Part shown: in pieces, positions 30,597 through 45,700 of the stretch
Numbering within the stretch: the first letter of the stretch is position 1
How the letters are laid out: the number at the start of each line of letters is the position of its first letter
The notes under the pieces: generated by a model
Databases searched by the model: none
Seen by the model: the letters and a program-made list of their open reading frames with translations, nothing else
Told to the model about the DNA's origin: nothing
Assembly: GCA_039105265.1 (NCBI GenBank)
Contig: JAPFFF010000031.1
Span: 1,674,001-1,738,000, forward strand
Origin: Tritrichomonas musculus
Lineage: Eukaryota; Parabasalia; Tritrichomonadida; Tritrichomonadidae
Length of the DNA stretch: 64,000 bases
Reading direction: 5' to 3'
Translations under genes and position numbers: made by a program

Positions 30597-32526
30597 GCAC
30601 GGAAACGAATACAGAAACGAACACTATCTCGAAATTATGTTATATAAACAGTTCTATTTTGATTTTAAATATTATTCAGTAATCAGAATTAAAGAAAGGA
30701 ATACATGAACACGGAAACGAATACAGACGGGAACACGGAAGACCTTAAAGAATTTATTTTACAGATGGTTATACTTTACTTATATTTGAAGATGCAGGAT
30801 TCGAAAGACAAACGTACGGAACGGAATACATGAGCACGGAAACGAATACAGACGGGAACACGGAAGACCTTAAAGAATTTATTTTACAGATGGTTATACT
30901 TTACTTATATTTGAAGATGCAGGATTCGAAAGACAAACGTACAGAACGGAATACATGAACACGGAAACGAATACAGAAACGAACACAGAAGAATATCTCG
31001 AAATTATGTTATATAAACAGTTCTATTTACTGATTTTGAAATATTATTCAGTAATCAGAATTAAAGAAAGGAATACATGAACACGGAAACGAATACAGAC
31101 GGGAACACGGAAGACCTTAAAGAATTTATTTTACAGATGGTTATACTTTACTTATATTTGAAGATGCAGGATTCGAAAGACAAACGTACGGAACGGAATA
31201 CATGAGCACGGAAACGAATACAGACGGGAACACGGAAGACCTTAAAGAATTTATTTTACAGATGGTTATACTTTACTTATATTTGAAGATGCAGGATTCG
31301 AAAACAAACGTACGGAACGGAATACATGAGCACGGAAACGAATACAGACGGGAACACGGAAGACCTTAAAGAATTTATTTTACAGATGGTTATACTTTAC
31401 TTATATTTGAAGATGCAGGATTCGAAAGACAAACGTACGGAACGGAATACATGAACACGGAAACGAATACAGAAACGAACACGGAAGACCTATAAAGAAT
31501 TTATTTTACAGATGGTTATACTTTACTTATATTTGAAGATGCAGGATTCGAAAGACAAACGTACAGAACGGAATACATGAACACGGAAACGAATACAGAA
31601 ACGAACACAGAAGAATATCTCGAAATTATGTTATATAAACAGTTCTATTTTGATTTTAAATATTATTCAGTAATCAGAATTAAAGAAAGGAATACATGAA
31701 CACGGAAACGAATACAGACGGGAACACGGAAGACCTTAAAGAATTTATTTTACAGATGGTTATACTTTACTTATATTTGAAGATGCAGGATTCGAAAGAC
31801 AAACGTACGGAACGGAATACATGAGCACGGAAACGAATACAGACGGGAACACGGAAGACCTTAAAGAATTTATTTTACAGATGGTTATACTTTACTTATA
31901 TTTGAAGATGCAGGATTCGAAAGACAAACGTACGGAACGGAATACATGAGCACGGAAACGAATACAGACGGGAACACGGAAGACCTTAAAGAATTTATTT
32001 TACAGATGGTTATACTTTACTTATATTTGAAGATGCAGGATTCGAAAGACAAACGTACGGAACGGAATACATGAACACGGAAACGAATACAGAAACGAAC
32101 ACAGAAGAATATCTCGAAATTATGTTATATAAACAGTTCTATTTTGATTTTGAAATATTATTCAGTAATCAGAATTAAAGAAATGAATACATGAACACGG
32201 AAACGAATACAGACGGGAACACGGAAGACCTTAAAGAATTTATTTTACAGATGGTTATACTTTACTTATATTTGAAGATGCAGGATTCGAAAGACAAACG
32301 TACGGAACGGAATACATGAGCACGGAAACGAATACAGACGGGAACACGGAAGACCTTAAAGAATTTATTTTACAGATGGTTATACTTTACTTATATTTGA
32401 AGATGCAGGATTCGAAAGACAAACGTACGGAACGGAATACATGAGCACGGAAACGAATACAGACGAACACGGAAGAATATCTCGATTTTATTATATAAAC
32501 AGTTCTATTTTGATTTTAAATAAAAC
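30474..32526 (+). repeat. Array block II of A and B units
   Basis: About 16-17 units, mostly A (125 bp) with single B units (119 bp). Several small indels are present here (e.g. near 31300 and 31490), unlike the later array. It ends in a shortened B-type unit at TTTTAAATAA. Confidence 0.9.
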
Positions 32527-33050
32527 AATATCAGACGCAACAGAAGAACAGAAACAAAAAATTTTTATCAGATGAACTTCGACCAGCAGGCACTTCCCCG
32601 CTCGACCAACCAACAACGCAAATCACACGCACAATCAATGCAACACATATTCGCTATACAAAGTCTCACACATTAGCAGACACGCCGGCCGATGCTGATA
32701 TACAATCAACATCGGCCGGCGAGTGGCAAAGTAACTCAGGCAGAAAAATGTTTTAACACTCATTAGGCATAACATGCAAACAATATCAGACGCAACAGAA
32801 GAACAGAAACAAAAAATTTTTATCAGATGAACTTCGACCAGCAGGCACTTCCCCGCTCGACCAACCAACAACGCAAATCACACGCACAATCAATGCAACA
32901 CATATTCGCTATACAAAGTCTCACACATTAGCAGACACGCCGGCCGATGCTGATATACAATCAACATCGGCCGGCGAGTGGCAAAGTAACTCAGGCAGAA
33001 AAATGTTTTAACACTCATTAGGCATAACATGCAAACAATATCAGACGCAA
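32527..33050. repeat. Two GC-rich palindrome units
   Basis: Two tandem copies of a 255-bp unit (the same point of the unit lies at 32585 and 32840), each with the 39-base palindrome (32683-32721 and 32938-32976) in the flipped apex form. The copies are nearly identical, hence recent. A 78-codon minus-strand frame (32635-32871) crosses the palindrome and is not supported as a gene. Confidence 0.9.
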
Positions 33051-35217
33051 CACAGAAGAATATCTCGATTTTATTATATAAACAGTTCTATTTTGATTTT
33101 AAATATTATTCAGTAATCAGAATTAAAGAAAGGAATACATGAACACGGAAACGAATACAGACGGGAACACGGAAGACCTTAAAGAATTTATTTTACAGAT
33201 GGTTATACTTTACTTATATTTGAAGATGCAGGATTCGAAAGACAAACGTACAGAACGGAATACATGAACACGGAAACGAATACAGACGGGAACACGGAAG
33301 ACCTTAAAGAATTTATTTTACAGATGGTTATACTTTACTTATATTTGAAGATGCAGGATTCGAAAGACAAACGTACAGAACGGAATACATGAACACGGAA
33401 ACGAATACAGACGGGAACACGGAAGACCTTAAAGAATTTATTTTACAGATGGTTATACTTTACTTATATTTGAAGATGCAGGATTCGAAAGACAAACGTA
33501 CAGAACGGAATACATGAACACGGAAACGAATACAGACGGGAACACGGAAGACCTTAAAGAATTTATTTTACAGATGGTTATACTTTACTTATATTTGAAG
33601 ATGCAGGATTCGAAAGACAAACGTACAGAACGGAATACATGAACACGGAAACGAATACAGACGGGAACACGGAAGACCTTAAAGAATTTATTTTACAGAT
33701 GGTTATACTTTACTTATATTTGAAGATGCAGGATTCGAAAGACAAACGTACAGAACGGAATACATGATCACGGAAACGAATACAGACGGGAACACGGAAG
33801 ACCTTAAAGAATTTATTTTACAGATGGTTATACTTTACTTATATTTGAAGATGCAGGATTCGAAAGACAAACGTACAGAACGGAATACATGAACACGGAA
33901 ACGAATACAGACGGGAACACGGAAGACCTTAAAGAATTTATTTTACAGATGGTTATACTTTACTTATATTTGAAGATGCAGGATTCGAAAGACAAACGTA
34001 CAGAACGGAATACATGAACACGGAAACGAATACAGACGGGAACACGGAAGACCTTAAAGAATTTATTTTACAGATGGTTATACTTTACTTATATTTGAAG
34101 ATGCAGGATTCGAAAGACAAACGTACAGAACGGAATACATGAACACGGAAACGAATACAGACGGGAACACGGAAGACCTTAAAGAATTTATTTTACAGAT
34201 GGTTATACTTTACTTATATTTGAAGATGCAGGATTCGAAAGACAAACGTACAGAACGGAATACATGAACACGGAAACGAATACAGACGGGAACACGGAAG
34301 ACCTTAAAGAATTTATTTTACAGATGGTTATACTTTACTTATATTTGAAGATGCAGGATTCGAAAGACAAACGTACAGAACGGAATACATGATCACGGAA
34401 ACGAATACAGACGGGAACACGGAAGACCTTAAAGAATTTATTTTACAGATGGTTATACTTTACTTATATTTGAAGATGCAGGATTCGAAAGACAAACGTA
34501 CAGAACGGAATACATGAACACGGAAACGAATACAGACGGGAACACGGAAGACCTTAAAGAATTTATTTTACAGATGGTTATACTTTACTTATATTTGAAG
34601 ATGCAGGATTCGAAAGACAAACGTACGGAACGGAATACATGATCACGGAAACGAATACAGAAACGAACACAGAAGAATATCTCGAAATTATGTTATATAA
34701 ACAGTTCTATTTTGATTTTAAATATTATTCAGTAATCAGAATTAAAGAAAGGAATACATGAACACGGAAACGAATACAGACGGGAACACGGAAGACCTTA
34801 AAGAATTTATTTTACAGATGGTTATACTTTACTTATATTTGAAGATGCAGGATTCGAAAGACAAACGTACAGAACGGAATACATGAACACGGAAACGAAT
34901 ACAGACGGGAACACGGAAGACCTTAAAGAATTTATTTTACAGATGGTTATACTTTACTTATATTTGAAGATGCAGGATTCGAAAGACAAACGTACAGAAC
35001 GGAATACATGAACACGGAAACGAATACAGACGGGAACACGGAAGACCTTAAAGAATTTATTTTACAGATGGTTATACTTTACTTATATTTGAAGATGCAG
35101 GATTCGAAAGACAAACGTACAGAACGGAATACATGAACACGGAAACGAATACAGAAACGAACACAGAAGAATATCTCGATTTTATTATATAAACAGTTCT
35201 ATTTTGATTTTAAATAA
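33051..35217 (+). repeat. Array block III of A and B units
   Basis: Begins inside a B unit without a leader, then a long run of A units (codon 2 mostly AAC), a B unit near 34640-34760, further A units, and a final shortened B at TTATATAAACAG ... TTTTAAATAA. Unit spacing is 125 or 119 bp throughout. Confidence 0.9.
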
Positions 35218-35783
35218 TCAGATGAACGTCGATCGGCATGCACTTCCCCGCTCGACCAACCAACAACGCAAATCACACGCACAATCAATGCAACACATAT
35301 TCGCTATACAAAGTCTCACACATTAGCAGACACGCCGGCCGATGCTGATATACAATCAACATCGGCCGGCGAGTGGCAAAGTAACTCAGGCAGAAAAATG
35401 TTTTAACACTCATTAGGCATAACATGCAAACAATATCAGACGCAACAGAAGAACAGAAACAAAAAATTTTTATCAGATGAACTTCGACCAGCAGGCACTT
35501 CCCCGCTCGACCAACCAACAACGCAAATCACACGCACAATCAATGCAACACATATTCGCTATACAAAGTCTCACACATTAGCAGACACGCCGGCCGATGC
35601 TGATATACAATCAACATCGGCCGGCGAGTGGCAAAGTAACTCAGGCAGAAAAATGTTTTAACACTCATTAGGCATAACATGCAAACAATATCAGACGCAA
35701 CAGAAGAACAGAAACAAAAAATTTTTATCAGATGAACTTCGACCAAAGAAGCAAGCAAATCGCACGTACAAGCAATACATGTA
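35218..35783. repeat. Two GC-rich palindrome units
   Basis: Tandem 255-bp copies (same point at 35241 and 35496), palindromes at 35333-35371 and 35588-35626, joined directly to leader copy 3. Minus-strand frames of 78 and 72 codons are shared by the copies and are judged to be by-products. Confidence 0.9.
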
Positions 35784-35966
35784 TACTTTTTTTTTTCATT
35801 TTTATCTTATCTTATCTTTTTGTATTTTTTTTTTTTTTTAAAGCCTTTTTATTTATTTTTTGTAATATATTTTTTATTTTACTAGTTTTGATACTATATT
35901 TTATATATTTTTCTTTTCTTTTTTTTTTAATTTAAGATATGTATTTGAAGAAGATTTTTTGCAAGC
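35784..35966 (+). repeat. Leader segment, copy 3, before array block IV
   Basis: Nearly identical to leader copy 2. It ends GCAAGC before the ATG at 35967 and is followed by the largest block. Confidence 0.85.
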
Positions 35967-36089
35967 ATGGAAACGAATACAGACGGGAACACGGAAGACC
36001 TTAAAGAATTTATTTTACAGATGGTTATACTTTACTTATATTTGAAGATGCAGGATTCGAAAGACAAACGTACAGAACGGAATACATGA
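35967..36089 (+). CDS. First mini-ORF of array block IV (unit A)
   Basis: A 40-residue frame, METNTDGNTEDLKEF to RTERNT, TGA at 36087-36089. The next ATG is at 36086, so the two frames overlap by four bases. Hydrophobic residues cluster in the middle (FILQMVILYLYLKM), enough for an amphipathic or short membrane helix. No family known. Confidence 0.3.
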   Translation: METNTDGNTEDLKEFILQMVILYLYLKMQDSKDKRTERNT

Positions 36090-39000
36090 ACACGGAAACG
36101 AATACAGACGGGAACACGGAAGACCTTAAAGAATTTATTTTACAGATGGTTATACTTTACTTATATTTGAAGATGCAGGATTCGAAAGACAAACGTACAG
36201 AACGGAATACATGAACACGGAAACGAATACAGACGGGAACACGGAAGACCTTAAAGAATTTATTTTACAGATGGTTATACTTTACTTATATTTGAAGATG
36301 CAGGATTCGAAAGACAAACGTACAGAACGGAATACATGAACACGGAAACGAATACAGACGGGAACACGGAAGACCTTAAAGAATTTATTTTACAGATGGT
36401 TATACTTTACTTATATTTGAAGATGCAGGATTCGAAAGACAAACGTACAGAACGGAATACATGAACACGGAAACGAATACAGAAACGAACACGGAAGACC
36501 TTAAAGAATTTATTTTACAGATGGTTATACTTTACTTATATTTGAAGATGCAGGATTCGAAAGACAAACGTACAGAACGGAATACATGAACACGGAAACG
36601 AATACAGAAACGAACACAGAAGAATATCTCGATTTTATTATATAAACAGTTCTATTTTGATTTTAAATATTATTCAGTAATCAGAATTAAAGAAAGGAAT
36701 ACATGAACACGGAAACGAATACAGACGGGAACACGGAAGACCTTAAAGAATTTATTTTACAGATGGTTATACTTTACTTATATTTGAAGATGCAGGATTC
36801 GAAAGACAAACGTGAACGGAATACATGAACACGGAAACGAATACAGACGGGAACACGGAAGTACAGAACGGAATACAAATACAGAACGGAATACAACACG
36901 GAAACGAATACAGACGGGAACACGGAAGACCTTAAAGAATTTATTTTACAGATGGTTATACTTTACTTATATTTGAAGATGCAGGATTCGAAAGACAAAC
37001 GTACAGAACGGAATACATGAACACGGAAACGAATACAGACGGGAACACGGAAGACGGAAACTTAAAGAATTTATTTTACAGATGGTTATACTTTACTTAT
37101 ATTTGAAGATGCAGGATTCGAAAGACAAACGTACAGAACGGAATACATGAACACGGAAACGAATACAGACGGGAACACGGAAGACCTTAAAGAATTTATT
37201 TTACAGATGGTTATACTTTACTTATATTTGAAGATGCAGGATTCGAAAGACAAACGTACAGAACGGAATACATGAACACGGAAACGAATACAGACGGGAA
37301 CACGGAAGACCTTAAAGAATTTATTTTACAGATGGTTATACTTTACTTATATTTGAAGATGCAGGATTCGAAAGACAAACGTACAGAACGGAATACATGA
37401 ACACGGAAACGAATACAGACGGGAACACGGAAGACCTTAAAGAATTTATTTTACAGATGGTTATACTTTACTTATATTTGAAGATGCAGGATTCGAAAGA
37501 CAAACGTACAGAACGGAATACATGAACACGGAAACGAATACAGAAACGAACACAGAAGAATATCTCGAATTTATTTATACAGACAGTTATACTTTACTTA
37601 TATTTGAAGATGCAGGATTCAGTAACAAACGTAAAGAACGGAATACATGAACACGGAAACGAATACAGACGGGAACACGGAAGACCTTAAAGAATTTATT
37701 TTACAGATGGTTATACTTTACTTATATTTGAAGATGCAGGATTCGAAAGACAAACGTACAGAACGGAATACATGAACACGGAAACGAATACAGACGGGAA
37801 CACGGAAGACCTTAAAGAATTTATTTTACAGATGGTTATACTTTACTTATATTTGAAGATGCAGGATTCGAAAGACAAACGTACAGAACGGAATACATGA
37901 ACACGGAAACGAATACAGACGGGAACACGGAAGAATATCTCGAAATTATGTTATATAAACAGTTCTATTTTGATTTTAAATATTATTCAGTAATCAGAAT
38001 TAAAGAAAGGAATACATGAACACGGAAACGAATACAGACGGGAACACGGAAGACCTTAAAGAATTTATTTTACAGATGGTTATACTTTACTTATATTTGA
38101 AGATGCAGGATTCGAAAGACAAACGTACAGAACGGAATACATGAGCACGGAAACGAATACAGACGGGAACACGGAAGACCTTAAAGAATTTATTTTACAG
38201 ATGGTTATACTTTACTTATATTTGAAGATGCAGGATTCGAAAGACAAACGTACAGAACGGAATACATGATCACGGAAACGAATACAGACGGGAACACGGA
38301 AGACCTTAAAGAATTTATTTTACAGATGGTTATACTTTACTTATATTTGAAGATGCAGGATTCGAAAGACAAACGTACGGAACGGAATACATGATCACGG
38401 AAACGAATACAGACGGGAACACGGAAGACCTTAAAGAATTTATTTTACAGATGGTTATACTTTACTTATATTTGAAGATGCAGGATTCGAAAGACAAACG
38501 TACAGAACGGAATACATGAGCACGGAAACGAATACAGACGGGAACACGGAAGACCTTAAAGAATTTATTTTACAGATGGTTATACTTTACTTATATTTGA
38601 AGATGCAGGATTCGAAAGACAAACGTACAGAACGGAATACATGATCACGGAAACGAATACAGACGGGAACACGGAAGACCTTAAAGAATTTATTTTACAG
38701 ATGGTTATACTTTACTTATATTTGAAGATGCAGGATTCGAAAGACAAACGTACAGAACGGAATACATGAGCACGGAAACGAATACAGACGGGAACACGGA
38801 AGACCTTAAAGAATTTATTTTACAGATGGTTATACTTTACTTATATTTGAAGATGCAGGATTCGAAAGACAAACGTACAGAACGGAATACATGATCACGG
38901 AAACGAATACAGACGGGAACACGGAAGAATATCTCGAAATTATGTTATATAAACAGTTCTATTTTGATTTTAAATATTATTCAGTAATCAGAATTAAAGA

Positions 39001-39628
39001 AAGGAATACATGATCACGGAAACGAATACAGACGGGAACACGGAAGACCTTAAAGAATTTATTTTACAGATGGTTATACTTTACTTATATTTGAAGATGC
39101 AGGATTCGAAAGACAAACGTACGGAACGGAATACATGATCACGGAAACGAATACAGACGGGAACACGGAAGACCTTAAAGAATTTATTTTACAGATGGTT
39201 ATACTTTACTTATATTTGAAGATGCAGGATTCGAAAGACAAACGTACAGAACGGAATACATGATCACGGAAACGAATACAGACGGGAACACGGAAGACCT
39301 TAAAGAATTTATTTTACAGATGGTTATACTTTACTTATATTTGAAGATGCAGGATTCGAAAGACAAACGTACAGAACGGAATACATGATCACGGAAACGA
39401 ATACAGACGGGAACACGGAAGAATATCTCGAAATTATGTTATATAAACAGTTCTATTTTGATTTTAAATATTATTCAGTAATCAGAATTAAAGAAAGGAA
39501 TACATGATCACGGAAACGAATACAGACGGGAACACGGAAGACCTTAAAGAATTTATTTTACAGATGGTTATACTTTACTTATATTTGAAGATGCAGGATT
39601 CGAAAGACAAACGTACAGAACGGAATAC

Positions 39629-39751
39629 ATGATCACGGAAACGAATACAGAAACGAACACAGAAGAATATCTCGAAATTATGTTATATAAACAGTTCTAT
39701 TTTGATTTTAAATATTATTCAGTAATCAGAATTAAAGAAAGGAATACATGA
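39629..39751 (+). CDS. Example of a B-unit mini-ORF
   Basis: Reads MITETNTETNTEEYLEIM then LYKQFYFDFKYYSVIRIKE and RNT, TGA, 40 residues. It shares with unit A the head MxTETNT and the tail ERNT, while the middle is different and aromatic-rich. The next unit's ATG begins at 39748, overlapping the stop by ATGA. Listed as the type example; the same frame recurs in each complete B unit of block IV. Confidence 0.3.
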   Translation: MITETNTETNTEEYLEIMLYKQFYFDFKYYSVIRIKERNT

Positions 39752-42700
39752 TCACGGAAACGAATACAGACGGGAACACGGAAGACCTTAAAGAATTTAT
39801 TTTACAGATGGTTATACTTTACTTATATTTGAAGATGCAGGATTCGAAAGACAAACGTACAGAACGGAATACATGAGCACGGAAACGAATACAGAAACGA
39901 ACACAGAAGAATATCTCGAAATTATGTTATATAAACAGTTCTATTTTGATTTTAAATATTATTCAGTAATCAGAATTAAAGAAAGGAATACATGAGCACG
40001 GAAACGAATACAGACGGGAACACGGAAGACCTTAAAGAATTTATTTTACAGATGGTTATACTTTACTTATATTTGAAGATGCAGGATTCGAAAGACAAAC
40101 GTACAGAACGGAATACATGATCACGGAAACGAATACAGACGGGAACACGGAAGACCTTAAAGAATTTATTTTACAGATGGTTATACTTTACTTATATTTG
40201 AAGATGCAGGATTCGAAAGACAAACGTACAGAACGGAATACATGAGCACGGAAACGAATACAGAAACGAACCCGGAAGAATATCTCGAAATTATGTTATA
40301 TAAACAGTTCTATTTTGATTTTAAATATTATTCAGTAATCAGAATTAAAGAAAGGAATACATGATCACGGAAACGAATACAGACGGGAACACGGAAGACC
40401 TTAAAGAATTTATTTTACAGATGGTTATACTTTACTTATATTTGAAGATGCAGGATTCGAAAGACAAACGTACGGAACGGAATACATGATCACGGAAACG
40501 AATACAGACGGGAACACGGAAGACCTTAAAGAATTTATTTTACAGATGGTTATACTTTACTTATATTTGAAGATGCAGGATTCGAAAGACAAACGTACGG
40601 AACGGAATACATGAGCACGGAAACGAATACAGAAACGAACACGGAAGAATATCTCGAAATTATGTTATATAAACAGTTCTATTTTGATTTTAAATATTAT
40701 TCAGTAATCAGAATTAAAGAAAGGAATACATGATCACGGAAACGAATACAGACGGGAACACGGAAGACCTTAAAGAATTTATTTTACAGATGGTTATACT
40801 TTACTTATATTTGAAGATGCAGGATTCGAAAGACAAACGTACAGAACGGAATACATGAGCACGGAAACGAATACAGAAACGAACACAGAAGAATATCTCG
40901 AAATTATGTTATATAAACAGTTCTATTTTGATTTTAAATATTATTCAGTAATCAGAATTAAAGAAAGGAATACATGAGCACGGAAACGAATACAGACGGG
41001 AACACGGAAGACCTTAAAGAATTTATTTTACAGATGGTTATACTTTACTTATATTTGAAGATGCAGGATTCGAAAGACAAACGTACAGAACGGAATACAT
41101 GAGCACGGAAACGAATACAGAAACGAACACAGAAGAATATCTCGAAATTATGTTATATAAACAGTTCTATTTTGATTTTAAATATTATTCAGTAATCAGA
41201 ATTAAAGAAAGGAATACATGATCACGGAAACGAATACAGACGGGAACACGGAAGACCTTAAAGAATTTATTTTACAGATGGTTATACTTTACTTATATTT
41301 GAAGATGCAGGATTCGAAAGACAAACGTACAGAACGGAATACATGATCACGGAAACGAATACAGACGGGAACACGGAAGAATATCTCGAAATTATGTTAT
41401 ATAAACAGTTCTATTTTGATTTTAAATATTATTCAGTAATCAGAATTAAAGAAAGGAATACATGATCACGGAAACGAATACAGACGGGAACACGGAAGAC
41501 CTTAAAGAATTTATTTTACAGATGGTTATACTTTACTTATATTTGAAGATGCAGGATTCGAAAGACAAACGTACGGAACGGAATACATGATCACGGAAAC
41601 GAATACAGACGGGAACACGGAAGACCTTAAAGAATTTATTTTACAGATGGTTATACTTTACTTATATTTGAAGATGCAGGATTCGAAAGACAAACGTACA
41701 GAACGGAATACATGATCACGGAAACGAATACAGACGGGAACACGGAAGACCTTAAAGAATTTATTTTACAGATGGTTATACTTTACTTATATTTGAAGAT
41801 GCAGGATTCGAAAGACAAACGTACAGAACGGAATACATGATCACGGAAACGAATACAGACGGGAACACGGAAGACCTTAAAGAATTTATTTTACAGATGG
41901 TTATACTTTACTTATATTTGAAGATGCAGGATTCGAAAGACAAACGTACAGAACGGAATACATGATCACGGAAACGAATACAGACGGGAACACAGAAGAA
42001 TATCTCGAAATTATGTTATATAAACAGTTCTATTTTGATTTTAAATATTATTCAGTAATCAGAATTAAAGAAAGGAATACATGATCACGGAAACGAATAC
42101 AGACGGGAACACGGAAGACCTTAAAGAATTTATTTTACAGATGGTTATACTTTACTTATATTTGAAGATGCAGGATTCGAAAGACAAACGTACAGAACGG
42201 AATACATGATCACGGAAACGAATACAGACGGGAACACGGAAGACCTTAAAGAATTTATTTTACAGATGGTTATACTTTACTTATATTTGAAGATGCAGGA
42301 TTCGAAAGACAAACGTACAGAACGGAATACATGATCACGGAAACGAATACAGACGGGAACACGGAAGACCTTAAAGAATTTATTTTACAGATGGTTATAC
42401 TTTACTTATATTTGAAGATGCAGGATTCGAAAGACAAACGTACAGAACGGAATACATGATCACGGAAACGAATACAGACGGGAACACGGAAGAATATCTC
42501 GAAATTATGTTATATAAACAGTTCTATTTTGATTTTAAATATTATTCAGTAATCAGAATTAAAGAAAGGAATACATGATCACGGAAACGAATACAGACGG
42601 GAACACGGAAGACCTTAAAGAATTTATTTTACAGATGGTTATACTTTACTTATATTTGAAGATGCAGGATTCGAAAGACAAACGTACAGAACGGAATACA

Positions 42701-45700
42701 TGAGCACGGAAACGAATACAGAAACGAACACAGAAGAATATCTCGAAATTATGTTATATAAACAGTTCTATTTTGATTTTAAATATTATTCAGTAATCAG
42801 AATTAAAGAAAGGAATACATGAGCACGGAAACGAATACAGACGGGAACACGGAAGACCTTAAAGAATTTATTTTACAGATGGTTATACTTTACTTATATT
42901 TGAAGATGCAGGATTCGAAAGACAAACGTACAGAACGGAATACATGAGCACGGAAACGAATACAGAAACGAACACAGAAGAATATCTCGAAATTATGTTA
43001 TATAAACAGTTCTATTTTGATTTTAAATATTATTCAGTAATCAGAATTAAAGAAAGGAATACATGATCACGGAAACGAATACAGACGGGAACACGGAAGA
43101 CCTTAAAGAATTTATTTTACAGATGGTTATACTTTACTTATATTTGAAGATGCAGGATTCGAAAGACAAACGTACAGAACGGAATACATGATCACGGAAA
43201 CGAATACAGACGGGAACACGGAAGACCTTAAAGAATTTATTTTACAGATGGTTATACTTTACTTATATTTGAAGATGCAGGATTCGAAAGACAAACGTAC
43301 AGAAAGGAATACATGATCACGGAAACGAATACAGACGGGAACACGGAAGACCTTAAAGAATTTATTTTACAGATGGTTATACTTTACTTATATTTGAAGA
43401 TGCAGGATTCGAAAGACAAACGTACAGAACGGAATACATGAGCACGGAAACGAATACAGAAACGAACACAGAAGAATATCTCGAAATTATGTTATATAAA
43501 CAGTTCTATTTTGATTTTAAATATTATTCAGTAATCAGAATTAAAGAAAGGAATACATGAGCACGGAAACGAATACAGACGGGAACACGGAAGACCTTAA
43601 AGAATTTATTTTACAGATGGTTATACTTTACTTATATTTGAAGATGCAGGATTCGAAAGACAAACGTACAGAACGGAATACATGATCACGGAAACGAATA
43701 CAGACGGGAACACGGAAGACCTTAAAGAAATTATTTTACAGATGGTTATACTTTACTTATATTTGAAGATGCAGGATTCGAAAGACAAACGTACGGAACG
43801 GAATACATGATCACGGAAACGAATACAGACGGGAACACGGAAGACCTTAAAGAATTTATTTTACAGATGGTTATACTTTACTTATATTTGAAGATGCAGG
43901 ATTCGAAAGACAAACGTACAGAACGGAATACATGAGCACGGAAACGAATACAGACGGGAACACGGAAGACCTTAAAGAATTTATTTTACAGATGGTTATA
44001 CTTTACTTATATTTGAAGATGCAGGATTCGAAAGACAAACGTACAGAACGGAATACATGATCACGGAAACGAATACAGACGGGAACACGGAAGACCTTAA
44101 AGAATTTATTTTACAGATGGTTATACTTTACTTATATTTGAAGATGCAGGATTCGAAAGACAAACGTACAGAACGGAATACATGAGCACGGAAACGAATA
44201 CAGAAACGAACACAGAAGAATATCTCGAAATTATGTTATATAAACAGTTCTATTTTGATTTTAAATATTATTCAGTAATCAGAATTAAAGAAAGGAATAC
44301 ATGATCACGGAAACGAATACAGACGGGAACACGGAAGACCTTAAAGAATTTATTTTACAGATGGTTATACTTTACTTATATTTGAAGATGCAGGATTCGA
44401 AAGACAAACGTACAGAACGGAATACATGAGCACGGAAACGAATACAGAAACGAACCCGGAAGAATATCTCGAAATTATGTTATATAAACAGTTCTATTTT
44501 GATTTTAAATATTATTCAGTAATCAGAATTAAAGAAAGGAATACATGAGCACGGAAACGAATACAGACGGGAACACGGAAGACCTTAAAGAATTTATTTT
44601 ACAGATGGTTATACTTTACTTATATTTGAAGATGCAGGATTCGAAAGACAAACGTACAGAACGGAATACATGATCACGGAAACGAATACAGAAACGAACA
44701 CAGAAGAATATCTCGAAATTATGTTATATAAACAGTTCTATTTTGATTTTAAATATTATTCAGTAATCAGAATTAAAGAAAGGAATACATGAGCACGGAA
44801 ACGAATACAGACGGGAACACGGAAGACCTTAAAGAATTTATTTTACAGATGGTTATACTTTACTTATATTTGAAGATGCAGGATTCGAAAGACAAACGTA
44901 CAGAACGGAATACATGATCACGGAAACGAATACAGACGGGAACACGGAAGACCTTAAAGAAATTATTTTACAGATGGTTATACTTTACTTATATTTGAAG
45001 ATGCAGGATTCGAAAGACAAACGTACAGAACGGAATACATGATCACGGAAACGAATACAGACGGGAACACGGAAGACCTTAAAGAATTTATTTTACAGAT
45101 GGTTATACTTTACTTATATTTGAAGATGCAGGATTCGAAAGACAAACGTACAGAACGGAATACATGATCACGGAAACGAATACAGACGGGAACACGGAAG
45201 ACCTTAAAGAATTTATTTTACAGATGGTTATACTTTACTTATATTTGAAGATGCAGGATTCGAAAGACAAACGTACAGAACGGAATACATGATCACGGAA
45301 ACGAATACAGACGGGAACACGGAAGACCTTAAAGAATTTATTTTACAGATGGTTATACTTTACTTATATTTGAAGATGCAGGATTCGAAAGACAAACGTA
45401 CAGAACGGAATACATGAGCACGGAAACGAATACAGAAACGAACACAGAAGAATATCTCGAAATTATGTTATATAAACAGTTCTATTTTGATTTTAAATAT
45501 TATTCAGTAATCAGAATTAAAGAAAGGAATACATGAGCACGGAAACGAATACAGACGGGAACACGGAAGACCTTAAAGAATTTATTTTACAGATGGTTAT
45601 ACTTTACTTATATTTGAAGATGCAGGATTCGAAAGACAAACGTACAGAACGGAATACATGATCACGGAAACGAATACAGACGGGAACACGGAAGACCTTA

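Noticed and set aside
30016-35758. Minus-strand 72-87 codon frames in the GC-rich units (Cys-rich, hydrophobic)
   Set aside because: They recur only because the units are recent copies, cross the palindrome, have varying starts, and show no family or composition expected of a protein.
35732-35935. 67-codon plus-strand frame rich in Phe/Ile/Leu
   Set aside because: It is a by-product of the T-rich leader segment.
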